64,000 nt of DNA, taken from positions 1 through 64,000 of the forward strand of contig NZ_DASYHI010000007.1 in assembly GCF_035998675.1 (NCBI RefSeq). The letters are read 5' to 3'. A program made the translations under genes and the position numbers. Shown here piece after piece: positions 7,797 through 16,602 of this stretch. The notes beneath the pieces were generated by a model. It did not search any database and had not been told where the DNA came from. It worked only from the letters and a program-made list of their open reading frames with translations. This stretch comes from Telluribacter sp035998675 (GTDB taxonomy: Bacteria > Bacteroidota > Bacteroidia > Cytophagales > Spirosomataceae). Position 1 is the first letter of the stretch, and each line of letters begins with the position of its first letter.

Positions 7797-9976
7797 TGTT
7801 AAATTCTGAATTAGAAATCTGGGGAGGTATAGAGTGTACGATTAACCGAATCGGCAATCAGTATGTAGACCAGTTGGAATACGCCGGGCACTACACACGC
7901 GACTCTGACCTGGACCAGATAGCTGATTTAGGTATAAAAACAATCAGGTATCCGGTGCTTTGGGAAAAACACCAGCCAATAAAAGAAGGTAAAATTGACT
8001 GGTCTTTTGCGGAGAGCAGACTTGCTGGTTTGCAGAAGTACCAGATTGAACCCATTGTAGGTTTGGTACACCACGGCAGTGGGCCTGATTATGTCAACTT
8101 CTTTGACGGGAGCTTTGAGCATGGCCTAGCCGACTATGCCCGGCAGGTAGCGTTGAAGTTTCCGTGGGTTAGCTACTATACGCCTGTCAATGAACCGCTC
8201 ACTACGGCGCGGTTTTGTGGTTTGTACGGTTATTGGTACCCCCATGGACGCGATGACTTCAATTTTGTCAAGGTACTTGTCAGCGAGTGTAAAGCGACGG
8301 TTATGGCTATGCAGGCCATTCGGCAGGTTAATCCGGCGGCGCAGTTGGTTTTTACCGAAGACCTGGGCAAAACCTACAGCACCGCCATGCTGCGTTACCA
8401 GGCCGACTTTGAGAACCAACGTCGTTGGATTTCTTTTGACCTGGTAGCCGGAAAAGTAAACGCCCAGCATCCGTTGTGGGAGTACCTGCTATGGGCCGGT
8501 GCCCGGGAAGAAGACCTGTACTTCTTCCTCACTTCGCCCTGCCCACCGGATATCATTGGTTTGAATTACTATATCACCTCGGAGCGGTACCTGGACGAGG
8601 CCTTGGAAATTTATCCGGCGCATACGCACGGCGGTAACGGCCGGCACAACTACGCCGATGTGGAGGCAGTACGCGTACAGCTGGATGAACCATCCGGGCC
8701 GTATACCCTGATCAGGGAAGTCTGGGAAAGGTACCAGTCGCCGCTGGCCGTTACTGAAGTACATTTGCACTGTACCCGGGAAGAACAGGTCCGGTGGTTT
8801 TTTGGTATGTGGAAAACCGCCTGCCAATTAAAACAGGATGGCGTAGCTATTCAAGCAATTACTGCCTGGGCTTTGTTAGGCTCTTTTGGCTGGAATAACT
8901 TGTTGACCGATCCACCGGGAGACTACGAACCCGGGGTTTTTAAGCTGATGGAAAATGAGCTAAAGCCCACCGCCCTGGCCCGACTTATACCGCAACTTAT
9001 CTGCCAGGAGGGCTGTCAGCACCCGATTCTGGAAGGGGAGGGCTGGTGGCAGTCAGAAAAAAGATTTCTGTACCAACGATCTGACCAACCCGGTCTACGG
9101 ACTCTCCAAAAAAAGGTACGTACCAGGCCTCTGCTGATCCTGGGTAAAACAGGTACCTTAGGAGAAGCCTTTGTACGGGTTTGCACTATCAGGGGTATTT
9201 ATTTCAAAGCATTGGGTCGGGCCGAGCTGGACATAACCAACCGGGAAGCACTCAAAAAAGTCCTTAAGCAACTTGACCCCTGGGCGGTTGTGAATGCTAC
9301 GGGTTATGTACTGGTAGAACAGGCCGAAACCGATGCAGATAACTGTATAGAATGTAATGCCAAGGGACCGGGGTACCTGGCCGAATGGTGTGAAAAACTG
9401 GGTATAAAACTGCTTTCATTCTCCTCGGACCTGGTGTTTGATGGTAGTAAAAAGGCCCCCTATGTAGAAAGCGATCCGGTCGCTCCCCTTAATACCTTTG
9501 GGAAAAGTAAGGTGCTTGGCGAGCAGTCTATTTTGCAGCACAATCCGGCCTCGCTGGTAGTCCGTACCAGTACGCTCTTCGGGCCCTGGGATTCTTCGAA
9601 TTTTATTGTTCAGGTACTTAACCACCTTCAAAGTGGGGAAGAAATCAAGGTACCTAAGGAAGTATATCTGTCACCGACCTACCTGCCCGACCTGGTCAAC
9701 ACGAGCCTTGATCTGTTACTGGATGAAGAGGAGGGGATTTGGCACCTATGTAATTCGGGGCAGACCTCCTGGCTGGCCCTGGCAGAGCAGGTGGCAGAAC
9801 GAAAAGGAGAAGGTACTTCCCTGATTAAGGCCGTCCCTTTGGGTGAAATGCCTTTCTCTGCCCCACGCCCTGACTACACAGTGCTACAAAGTGAAAAGGG
9901 AATTGTGCTTCCTTCCCTGGATTACGCCCTGAGCCGTTTTTTCTCCGAGTATTCGGCTGTGCCTTACCAGCAGTAG
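7796..9976 (+). CDS. GH1-like glycosidase fused to RmlD-like sugar-nucleotide reductase
   Basis: 726 residues from ATG 7796, which shares one base with the upstream stop; a start at 7769 would only add overlap. Residues 1-410 are a glycoside hydrolase family 1-like barrel with the acid/base motif TPVNEP (E133) and a probable nucleophile in LAVTEVHLH (E321). Residues 444-720 are an RmlD/dTDP-4-dehydrorhamnose reductase-like Rossmann domain with a glycine motif at 449-456 (GKTGTLG) and FSSDLVFDG. The usual catalytic YxxxK is TFGKSK here, so tyrosine is replaced by F568 while K572 remains. No signal peptide. Joining a hydrolase to a nucleotide-sugar reductase suggests surface-glycan tailoring, possibly with a glycosyl-transfer role. 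The substrate is unknown. Confidence 0.8.
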   Translation: MLNSELEIWGGIECTINRIGNQYVDQLEYAGHYTRDSDLDQIADLGIKTIRYPVLWEKHQPIKEGKIDWSFAESRLAGLQKYQIEPIVGLVHHGSGPDYVNFFDGSFEHGLADYARQVALKFPWVSYYTPVNEPLTTARFCGLYGYWYPHGRDDFNFVKVLVSECKATVMAMQAIRQVNPAAQLVFTEDLGKTYSTAMLRYQADFENQRRWISFDLVAGKVNAQHPLWEYLLWAGAREEDLYFFLTSPCPPDIIGLNYYITSERYLDEALEIYPAHTHGGNGRHNYADVEAVRVQLDEPSGPYTLIREVWERYQSPLAVTEVHLHCTREEQVRWFFGMWKTACQLKQDGVAIQAITAWALLGSFGWNNLLTDPPGDYEPGVFKLMENELKPTALARLIPQLICQEGCQHPILEGEGWWQSEKRFLYQRSDQPGLRTLQKKVRTRPLLILGKTGTLGEAFVRVCTIRGIYFKALGRAELDITNREALKKVLKQLDPWAVVNATGYVLVEQAETDADNCIECNAKGPGYLAEWCEKLGIKLLSFSSDLVFDGSKKAPYVESDPVAPLNTFGKSKVLGEQSILQHNPASLVVRTSTLFGPWDSSNFIVQVLNHLQSGEEIKVPKEVYLSPTYLPDLVNTSLDLLLDEEEGIWHLCNSGQTSWLALAEQVAERKGEGTSLIKAVPLGEMPFSAPRPDYTVLQSEKGIVLPSLDYALSRFFSEYSAVPYQQ

Positions 9977-9988
9977 GCGCGGGGTAAA

Positions 9989-11230
9989 CTACTTTTTCTT
10001 TTTCTTCTTTTTTCGGTTTTCCTGTTCTTCGGCTTCCCGCATCAGCGCCTTTAAATCGTAGGAGGTAGAATCTTTGGTAAAATCCAGGGTTTCGGCATAA
10101 TCCGTTTTATTTATTTCCAATACAGTTATTGAACCCCCTATATATTCTTCTATTTGCGCTAAAAGTTCTTTTTCTTCGGCGCTACAGAACGAAACGGCTT
10201 GTCCTTTCTGGGTACCCCGGCCCGTGCGGCCGACCCGGTGTACGTAGTTTTCTGGTTGTTCGGGCAGGTCGTAGTTTACGACAAAGTCAACCTGCGGAAT
10301 ATCAATACCCCGGGCGCTGACGTCGGTCGCAATTAGTACCTTTACCTCCCCGGTTCTGAAATCATTCATGGCCCTGGTGCGGTCTTGCTGTTCTTTATCA
10401 CCGTGGATGGTCAGGCTCCCAATTCCCATGCGCTGCAGGGCGTTAAGTACCCGTTCGGCTCGTACTTTGGTACGTACAAAAACCAGTATTTTACTTTCCG
10501 GATTTTCATTGATTACCCGTTCCAGAAAAAACCGCTTATCATCCATGGCTACAAAAGCCACCGAATGGTTGATATTTTTTGCTACGGGATTATTGGGTGA
10601 AATATGAATGCGGATGGCACTGCTGTGAACGAGCGAGTAGGCCAGTTTTTTAATTTTTTCATCAATTGTGGCCGAAAAGAAAAGCGTTTGCCGCTTGCGG
10701 GGGAGGCGTTTAATAAGATCCTGAATGTCTTTAATAAAGCCCAGGTCGAGCATGTGGTCGGCTTCGTCCAGAATCAGGGTTTCCACCCGGTGGAGCCGTA
10801 GGTGCCCCTGACTTACCAGGTCAAACATCCTTCCTGGCGTAGCCACCAGAATATCAACCCCTTTTTCCAACTGATTAATCTGGGGGTCCTGCTCTACTCC
10901 GCCGTGGATGGTGTAGGTGGTAACCCGGGTGTGGCGTCCCAACTGTTCAAAAACAGCGGTAATCTGAGCGGCCAGCTCGCGGGTAGGTACCATTACCAGG
11001 CACTTTACCCCGTCGGGTCGGTCCGCCTTTTTTCGTTCGTGTAGCTGATGCAGAACAGGAATGGCAAAAGCGGCCGTTTTGCCGGTTCCGGTCTGGGCAA
11101 TGGCCAATACATCTTCACCTTTTAAAATAGGGGGAATAGACTTATACTGAATATCCGTTGGGCGTTTGAAGCCCATTTTTTCCAGACTTTTTTTTATTTC
11201 CGGGGCAATGCGGTAATCGTCAAACCTCAT
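9989..11230 (-). CDS. DEAD-box ATP-dependent RNA helicase
   Basis: 413 residues from ATG 11230 (MRFDDYRIAPEI). The open frame continues upstream to 11416 but that part overlaps the next gene and is not conserved-looking. Helicase motifs occur in order: Q motif (GFKRPTDIQ), AQTGTGKT, PTRELAAQ, TPGR, DEAD, SAT, then the C-terminal domain with ARGIDIPQVD and HRVGRTGR. It ends in a lysine-rich tail (RKKKKKKK) that may bind RNA. Close to the RhlE group. It unwinds RNA in ribosome assembly or mRNA turnover. A TACCTTTG promoter box lies 22 bp upstream. Confidence 0.93.
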   Translation of the reverse strand: MRFDDYRIAPEIKKSLEKMGFKRPTDIQYKSIPPILKGEDVLAIAQTGTGKTAAFAIPVLHQLHERKKADRPDGVKCLVMVPTRELAAQITAVFEQLGRHTRVTTYTIHGGVEQDPQINQLEKGVDILVATPGRMFDLVSQGHLRLHRVETLILDEADHMLDLGFIKDIQDLIKRLPRKRQTLFFSATIDEKIKKLAYSLVHSSAIRIHISPNNPVAKNINHSVAFVAMDDKRFFLERVINENPESKILVFVRTKVRAERVLNALQRMGIGSLTIHGDKEQQDRTRAMNDFRTGEVKVLIATDVSARGIDIPQVDFVVNYDLPEQPENYVHRVGRTGRGTQKGQAVSFCSAEEKELLAQIEEYIGGSITVLEINKTDYAETLDFTKDSTSYDLKALMREAEEQENRKKKKKKK

Positions 11231-11251
11231 AGTACGCTCTGTTTCTTTCCA

Positions 11252-11259
11252 CAAAGGTA
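11252..11259 (-). promoter_or_regulatory. Bacteroidota-type -7 promoter box for helicase gene
   Basis: TACCTTTG on the minus strand, 22 bases upstream of ATG 11230. A TTG triplet sits about 15 bases further upstream, slightly closer than usual. This supports the shorter start for the helicase. Confidence 0.5.
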
Positions 11260-11325
11260 CTTTTCCTGGAATAACAACGGTCAGAAAACCCGGAAAAACC
11301 TGAATGCAGAAGCGCGCCGAAAACG

Positions 11326-12168
11326 TCAGCGGGTATGGATGGGTTGGTACCGGGCCCGTACAAACGTAAACATGCCGTAGCATACCAGGCCAATGGCCAC
11401 TACCCCCAACAACCATGAGCCGTACTCCTTTTCCAGGAAACCAAACGCAGAAGAAGTACCGCCGGCTTCACTCGAATCAGATTGAAGTGCCGCCTGTAGA
11501 AACAGGTACCCAATGATCAGCCACACTATTCCCCGGGCAATGTACCCCAGCTTACCTGCGCTAATCAGCAGTTGCTTTATATTTTTGTCCAGACGGGACT
11601 CTTTAATTTTTTTTCGGTATTTCTCAGACAGGGCCCGGTAAATCTGGTAGGCCCCAACGGCCATGGTGCCTACGGCCACCAGCCCCACCAGCCACTGCCC
11701 CATGGGTTGTTCCAACAGTTTTTGGGCAACGGTCTGCCGGGTGTCGTTGCCACCCCCTGAATCCCCACCATTACCGAGTACCATTTTGGCGGCGTAAAAA
11801 GTAAGGGCGCCATATACCACCGCGCTGGAAAGGTAAGCAGCCCGCTGGGCGAGACCTTTGGCATCAGTACCTTTGTTTTCAGTATCTTTTATAGCTTCAA
11901 TCAATCGCCATATAGTATAACCTAGTAGTCCCAGGGCCGTAAGGCCCAGGAGAATTTGCCCAAAAGGCTGGTCCTGAATCCATTGCAATACGTCCGCTTT
12001 GCTCCCGCTTTTGGCGGCATTGCTCAGTTTAAAAGCGGTCGTAAAAGTCAGGATTCCCACCAGGGTATACACGATGCCTTTGGCTGTGAGGCCAACGCGG
12101 GCAGCGCCTTCTATCCATTGGTCTTTTGAGGGAGTGGTAATTGACGTTTTAATTGTAGTATTGGCCAT
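11326..12168 (-). CDS. DUF1206 membrane protein
   Basis: A 280-residue integral inner-membrane protein made of three repeated units, each with a pair of hydrophobic helices. Each unit starts with a motif such as ARVGLTAKGIVYTLVG, AYLSSAVVYGALTFYAAK or GKLGYIARGIVWLIIGY, the pattern of DUF1206. The function of this family is not known. A paralogue of similar build is encoded 194 bp upstream on the same strand (12363-13184), so this is a recent or maintained duplication. The two could be co-transcribed, although no conserved promoter was seen between them. Confidence 0.85.
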   Translation of the reverse strand: MANTTIKTSITTPSKDQWIEGAARVGLTAKGIVYTLVGILTFTTAFKLSNAAKSGSKADVLQWIQDQPFGQILLGLTALGLLGYTIWRLIEAIKDTENKGTDAKGLAQRAAYLSSAVVYGALTFYAAKMVLGNGGDSGGGNDTRQTVAQKLLEQPMGQWLVGLVAVGTMAVGAYQIYRALSEKYRKKIKESRLDKNIKQLLISAGKLGYIARGIVWLIIGYLFLQAALQSDSSEAGGTSSAFGFLEKEYGSWLLGVVAIGLVCYGMFTFVRARYQPIHTR

Positions 12169-12362
12169 GGGAAAATGGTTTGTTTTGGGTCTGACTGATA
12201 AGTACCTGTAAGGATGCGCAGAAGCAGTTACTTTTCCTGCTCATCCTACTACTACCAAAACTATTCCAGCGTATTTAGCTCCTCCGGACTTTGGCAGAAT
12301 GACTACTTCGAGCTGTGGAAAGGAAGAAAAAGCCTAGGTTTCCAAACATGCAGAATGGCTGC

Positions 12363-13184
12363 TTAGTCGGGGGTCTTAATGTATTCGTAGCGGGCCCGCA
12401 CGAAGTTAAACAGGCCGTAGCAAAGCAGGCCAACGGCTACCAGCCCCAATATTGGTGAACCGTAGGTGTACTCCATGTAGTAAAAAGCGGAAGTATCGCC
12501 ACCGGCTTCCCGGGGGTTAAAATTCAGGGCCGATTTTAAAAACATATACCCAATAATAATCCATACTACCCCCACACCCATAAAGCCCCATTTTCCGGTT
12601 TTTATTAGCAGCAACTGATTCTCCGCCCTCAGTTTTCGTTCCTGAACGTGCTTTCTATACCCTCCCCACAGCGCATGGTACATCTGAAACAAACCCACCC
12701 CCATGGTACCCAGAGCTATAGCCGCAATCATCCAGCGGCCATAGGGTTGTTCGAGTAATTTTCCGGCCACCGTTTCGCGGGTTATTAGCTCTGATCTATA
12801 GGTACGTATCCCAAAAGTGAGCTTGGCAGCATAGTATGCAAAGGCCACGTATACAAATCCGGTGACCATGAAAGCGCCCCTATTGGCCAGGCCCATCAGG
12901 CTTTTACCATTTTTTTCGGTATCCAGCAGGCCCTGCATAAAGCGCCAGAACGCATAGCAAAATAATCCGACGGTAATTATTCCTAACAGTCCTTCCCCCA
13001 ACGGTAACTGGTAGAGCCAGTCCAGGGCTTTGAAACGGCCACCCTGCCAGTAGGTAAAGTCAAATGCCGCCAAAAAGGTCATTAAACCTACCAAGGAGTA
13101 CACAATACCATTGGCAATGAGACCAACCTGCGCCGTCCTTTTTATGAGCAGTTCCCTGCTTAGCAGTTTATCCGTGTCAATCAT
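12363..13184 (-). CDS. DUF1206 membrane protein, paralogue
   Basis: 273 residues from ATG 13184 (MIDTDKLLSRELL); the frame extends to 13250 but the extra residues do not match the family. Three helix-pair repeats are visible: AQVGLIANGIVYSLVG, RGAFMVTGFVYVAFAYYAAK and GKWGFMGVGVVWIIIGYMFL. It ends with a segment (LLCYGLFNFVRARYE) very close to the end of the neighbouring paralogue. The product is an inner-membrane protein of unknown role. The pair suggests a functional unit, perhaps hetero-oligomeric, which is speculative. Confidence 0.85.
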   Translation of the reverse strand: MIDTDKLLSRELLIKRTAQVGLIANGIVYSLVGLMTFLAAFDFTYWQGGRFKALDWLYQLPLGEGLLGIITVGLFCYAFWRFMQGLLDTEKNGKSLMGLANRGAFMVTGFVYVAFAYYAAKLTFGIRTYRSELITRETVAGKLLEQPYGRWMIAAIALGTMGVGLFQMYHALWGGYRKHVQERKLRAENQLLLIKTGKWGFMGVGVVWIIIGYMFLKSALNFNPREAGGDTSAFYYMEYTYGSPILGLVAVGLLCYGLFNFVRARYEYIKTPD

Positions 13185-13333
13185 TTTTTGTGGGTCAGGG
13201 AGTACTTGCAATTGACTAGCGGTTGTGTAATTTAGGATTAAAAGCAGCACCTGTAGTAGCTACCATTCATTCAGCGATTTTGTTTTGTCGCAGGTAGGAA
13301 TACTATAGCCAGATAACCTGGCTATAAAGTACC

Positions 13334-14176
13334 CTAAGCCATGACAGCCACTAAGGTTAGAGCCGTTTCACCCAGTGACCGGTTCCCGGATATTTGCACT
13401 AACGGCCGGGCAGCCTCCGGGGAAACCCCTTTAGTAAACAGTTTCCAGGCTACTTCGGGGGCTATCTGTACGACCGCTTCGGGAAAGTTGGACGCTTCTT
13501 TGTGTAAAAACCACTGTTCATGGAAGCGCTGTAGGTACCAGTCGCCACCCAGGTCGGTACGTATGGTGATTTGAATGGTAGTACCATCCGGAGCCGGGGT
13601 GTGGCGGTAGGTATGGGGCAGGCCACGCATAAAAGTGTCAATAAAAGGATAAAACAGTGCGCGGGTCATCAGGCCGGGTTTACCCACGGCTTCCCGTATT
13701 TGCTGCTGGTGGTGCCACTTTTCGGTATACTCGCGGGCCACATGAAACCAGTTGGGCGACTGGTCCTCGCCCGCCCAGGCCACTGAAAATAAGGCCGGGG
13801 CCGTGGGGTCGAGGGTAGTCAGGTACGCTGAACACTGCGGGCCGGTGAGGCTGAGTAACTCAATAAGTACCGCCGGACTCAGTCGTCGGCTGGCTTTAAC
13901 CCAATCGGCGTTAAGCCGGTTGAGGTAGGTGACCAGATCCCGATACGATTCGATGGGATCGGGATGTTCGCCAAAGTACCCGTCGCGCGCCATGGAAAGC
14001 ATCCGGATGTTTCCGTCCAAAAGGTGAGCGGCAACATCTTTAACCGTCCAGAGCCGGGTTAGCGTGGGTTTTTGCCACTCTTCGTCGGTCAGGGATTTTA
14101 ACAACTCTATCAGGAGCCGGTCCAGTTCGGGAAACAGGTGGACCGTAGCGATTGGCGGATTCGACGGAGGTTTCAT
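13334..14176 (-). CDS. Maleylpyruvate isomerase N-terminal/DinB-like domain protein
   Basis: 280 residues, no signal peptide. The N-terminal part (LLIELLKSLTDEEWQKPT, WTVKDVAAHLLDGNIRML) matches the mycothiol/bacillithiol-type MDMPI_N domain of the DinB four-helix superfamily. Metal-binding histidines are plausible at AAHLLD, at about 50, and in the EKWHHQQQ segment. A C-terminal domain of about 110 residues resembles the SCP2-like half of such proteins. These act as metal-dependent thiol transferases or isomerases, but the thiol cofactor and substrate are not known here. It lies 44 bp after the oxyR-type gene on the same strand, so both may form a unit linked to oxidative or thiol stress. 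Confidence 0.65.
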   Translation of the reverse strand: MKPPSNPPIATVHLFPELDRLLIELLKSLTDEEWQKPTLTRLWTVKDVAAHLLDGNIRMLSMARDGYFGEHPDPIESYRDLVTYLNRLNADWVKASRRLSPAVLIELLSLTGPQCSAYLTTLDPTAPALFSVAWAGEDQSPNWFHVAREYTEKWHHQQQIREAVGKPGLMTRALFYPFIDTFMRGLPHTYRHTPAPDGTTIQITIRTDLGGDWYLQRFHEQWFLHKEASNFPEAVVQIAPEVAWKLFTKGVSPEAARPLVQISGNRSLGETALTLVAVMA

Positions 14177-14220
14177 GGAGTTGCAAATTGTATTTGGTTT
14201 TTTTAAATCTCTACCAGGGC

Positions 14221-15150
14221 TTAAAGTACCACCATGTCCGGAACCGGAGTCAGGAGGGAAGCCGGTAGCTGATCCAGAATGGTACTTTGCAAGGCTTCAA
14301 TCAACCGTGATTTTACCTGCTCCCGATTGACCAGGAACCCAACCTCCCGGGCTGGTACCGGTGCCTCAAAACTACGGACATTTTGTTTCCGCTCCTCGGA
14401 GAGTTCCAGAACGGCCATTTCGGGTAGAATGGTAATACCCCCGTTGCGCTCCACCAACCGAATCAGGGTTTCAATACTGCCGGAACGATAGTGAAAGTTC
14501 AGCGACTGACTATCCCGGCTCAGTTCACATAATTTCTGAATCTGGGTCCGGAAGCAATGTCCTTCTTCAAGTAGCCAAAGTTCCCGAGGATCAATGGCCT
14601 CCGGTAGGATGTAGTTCATGCCGTGGAGTGCGGTACCCTGGGAAACGTAAACATAGAAGCGTTCGCGGTAGAGGGGTAATTCTCTCAGAGATTTTTCCCC
14701 GGTGGCCGTCGCCACAATACCGGCATCTATAGTACCGTGTTTCAGTTCCGCAATTATACGCTCGGTGATCATTTCCGAAACCTGCAGCCGGATGGCAGGG
14801 TACCTTTCCAGAAAAGCCTGTAGGACCACCGGCAGCAGGTAGGGAGCTACGGTAGGTATAATGCCAATGCGGAGGTCGCCCGAGAGGTCGCCGTTGTACT
14901 GCTGGGCCATTTCGGCCAGTCGCCCCGCCTCCCTAAGTACCGTCCGGGCCTGGTCAATGATTTGCCGACCAATATCGGTAGGTACTATCGGCTGCCTGGT
15001 GCGGTCAAAAATTTTGACATTCAGTTCATCTTCCAGCTTTTTTATCATCATGGACAGGGTAGGCTGGGTTACACAGCACTGGTCGGCCGCCTGGACAAAA
15101 TGCCGGTACTGGTCCACGGCAACAATGTACTCTAATTGCTGAATATTCAT
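14221..15150 (-). CDS. oxyR: OxyR-type LysR regulator (peroxide sensor)
   Basis: A 309-residue LysR-type regulator. The N-terminal winged helix-turn-helix occupies 1-60 (RHFVQAADQCCVTQPTLS). The effector domain has LLEEGHCFRTQIQKLC, with cysteines at positions 199 and 208. These are the same positions and spacing as the peroxide-sensing pair of E. coli OxyR, which form a disulfide on oxidation. This supports a true H2O2 sensor rather than a generic LysR protein. A TATCTTTG promoter box lies 22 bp upstream, next to a GACAAT/ATTGTC dyad (15182-15187, 15202-15207) that could be its own operator. No catalase or peroxidase gene is adjacent. Confidence 0.88.
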   Translation of the reverse strand: MNIQQLEYIVAVDQYRHFVQAADQCCVTQPTLSMMIKKLEDELNVKIFDRTRQPIVPTDIGRQIIDQARTVLREAGRLAEMAQQYNGDLSGDLRIGIIPTVAPYLLPVVLQAFLERYPAIRLQVSEMITERIIAELKHGTIDAGIVATATGEKSLRELPLYRERFYVYVSQGTALHGMNYILPEAIDPRELWLLEEGHCFRTQIQKLCELSRDSQSLNFHYRSGSIETLIRLVERNGGITILPEMAVLELSEERKQNVRSFEAPVPAREVGFLVNREQVKSRLIEALQSTILDQLPASLLTPVPDMVVL

Positions 15151-15171
15151 TTTGTATAAATGCTATCTATA

Positions 15172-15179
15172 CAAAGATA
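15172..15179 (-). promoter_or_regulatory. Bacteroidota-type -7 promoter box for oxyR-type gene
   Basis: TATCTTTG on the minus strand ends 22 bases before ATG 15150. A GACAAT...ATTGTC dyad at 15182-15207 overlaps where the -33 region would be, a position suitable for autoregulation. Binding is inferred only. Confidence 0.5.
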
Positions 15180-15329
15180 AAGACAATCGGTTTGAATAAT
15201 AATTGTCGGAATATTGCATTTAGTACGAAAAAGGTTCTAACGGTACTGAGCGCAACCGGCGAGTGATTTGCCGTGAAGCATAGTGTCAAACAGTAGATGA
15301 CTTAACCTTAAAGTAGGTGAATAAAAAAG

Positions 15330-15362
15330 GAACGGGTACCTGCCGCACAGGTACCCGTTCTT
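15330..15362 (-). terminator. Intrinsic terminator after outer-membrane barrel gene
   Basis: A 13-bp perfect stem (GAACGGGTACCTG, 15330-15342, with its complement at 15348-15360) and five-base loop. On the minus strand it is followed by TTTTTTAT. It serves the gene ending at 15433. Confidence 0.85.
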
Positions 15363-15432
15363 GATTTAAATAGTCAGGTTAAGAAATAAATTTGAATGTT
15401 ATTTTCTAGTCCGCTTGGTTCCGGTGCTTACC

Positions 15433-16068
15433 CTAACGGATCGTCCCGGTAGTTGAGTTGTAGGTACCTAAGGGAAAACTCACTCCCAGGTTAATGCCCC
15501 AATTCTGATTCTTCCAGATACGGGGGTCCAGTTTGTTTACATCCAGGAATCCTAATCCATAGCGTACATCGGAATTAAGCCAGATTTTCTCGGCTACCCG
15601 TACATTAAGACCTGCACCAAACGTCGCGCCCACGTCAAAAGTACTGTACACCCGGTTATTGGAGTCGCCGTAAATGTTATTTCCGTTTACATCGGTGGCC
15701 CCGACCAGGAAGTTAAAATTTGGCCCCAGAAAAAGCTTTGGCCGAACCGGATTTCCACGCTCACCCAGGTAGTAGGTGAGCAGCACGGGTAGTTGAACGT
15801 AGTTCAGGTTAAGCTCATTGGATCGGTTGTTGGTCTGTGCTCCCAATTGGGTGTAGAGCAGATTTCCTGTGACTCCAAATCCACTTTCAGCACTGTAATT
15901 GATAAAACCACCTACAGTAACACCTGGCTTCCAATTATTATTGGCGATGTCGCCCCGCAAATTAGCAATGGAAACGCCTACCATTGGCCCAAAGGAAAGG
16001 TTTTCCTGAGCCATAGTCTGAGCTGCAAAAAACAGTACAGCAGTAGAAAGGAAAAGAATCTTTTTCAT
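15433..16068 (-). CDS. Outer-membrane beta-barrel protein (PorT-type family)
   Basis: 211 residues with a signal peptide (MKKILFLSTAVLFFAAQTMAQ). The mature part has alternating short strands (FGPMVGVSIANL, PGVTVGGFINY, NYVQLPVLLTYYL, FDVGATFGAGLNVRV, WGINLGVSFPLG) as in the small eight-stranded barrels annotated as PorT or OMP_b-brl_2 in Bacteroidota. The substrate or role is unknown. It is a single gene with its own strong terminator, 65 bp after a small membrane protein gene on the same strand. Confidence 0.8.
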   Translation of the reverse strand: MKKILFLSTAVLFFAAQTMAQENLSFGPMVGVSIANLRGDIANNNWKPGVTVGGFINYSAESGFGVTGNLLYTQLGAQTNNRSNELNLNYVQLPVLLTYYLGERGNPVRPKLFLGPNFNFLVGATDVNGNNIYGDSNNRVYSTFDVGATFGAGLNVRVAEKIWLNSDVRYGLGFLDVNKLDPRIWKNQNWGINLGVSFPLGTYNSTTGTIR

Positions 16069-16133
16069 AGCATTTTTTTAAATTAGAAATAACAGGATTT
16101 TTGGTTGGTAGATACGGTTGAAGTAATGCTTGG

Positions 16134-16319
16134 TTAGGTATCCCTGATGGTTCGAAGCAGCTTTACGCCCGACGAAAAAAAGATGAGCCCCAGAATCCCG
16201 AATACCAGCAGGTTTCTAAGGCTGTCGGACTGATTGTCCAGGATCTGAATGGCCGTGTAGACCAGCGCACCGATTCCCAGAACTGTCAGGACAATGGCAA
16301 AAAGTTGTTTTGTGTTCAT
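16134..16319 (-). CDS. Small two-helix membrane protein
   Basis: 61 residues from ATG 16319 (MNTKQLFAIVLTVLGIGALVY); the longer frame to 16364 is less likely. There are two hydrophobic helices (about 5-24 and 38-56) separated by a short polar stretch (QILDNQSDSLRN). Similar small proteins of the form MNTKQ...LGI..L are common in Bacteroidota next to stress genes, but no function is known. It lies just upstream of the barrel gene on the same strand and may be co-transcribed. Confidence 0.6.
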   Translation of the reverse strand: MNTKQLFAIVLTVLGIGALVYTAIQILDNQSDSLRNLLVFGILGLIFFSSGVKLLRTIRDT

Positions 16320-16544
16320 AGAGTGAAAACCAATTATAGCGACGTTTAGAGGTCGGAGTTCCAAAATACATTCCAGATTGGCTACTGGTGATGTTTTACG
16401 TATTTAAGTTATTGATACACAGAGCTATATGAGGAATTTCCATTCGGAGTTTAGGGATAGTGCCTGAATAACCTGGGGTATATTATCCACATAATTTGAA
16501 AAATAAACTGTGGTATGAGGAATTGTTGCATTACCAAATAATAC

Positions 16545-16583
16545 AAAAGGCGCAGCTCTCTGAGGGGAGAACTGCGCCTTTTG
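16545..16583 (-). terminator. Intrinsic terminator after alaS
   Basis: An AAAAGGCGCAG arm pairs with CTGCGCCTTTT, extended by GAGA/TCTC with one mismatch. It lies 20 bases past the alaS stop and runs into TTTTGTATTAT on the minus strand. Confidence 0.8.
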
Positions 16584-16602
16584 GGGCGGTAAAATCCAAA
16601 AT

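Noticed and set aside
11231..11416. Longer helicase frame with 62 extra N-terminal residues
   Set aside because: It overlaps the DUF1206 gene, looks non-conserved, and a promoter box lies inside it at 11252-11259.
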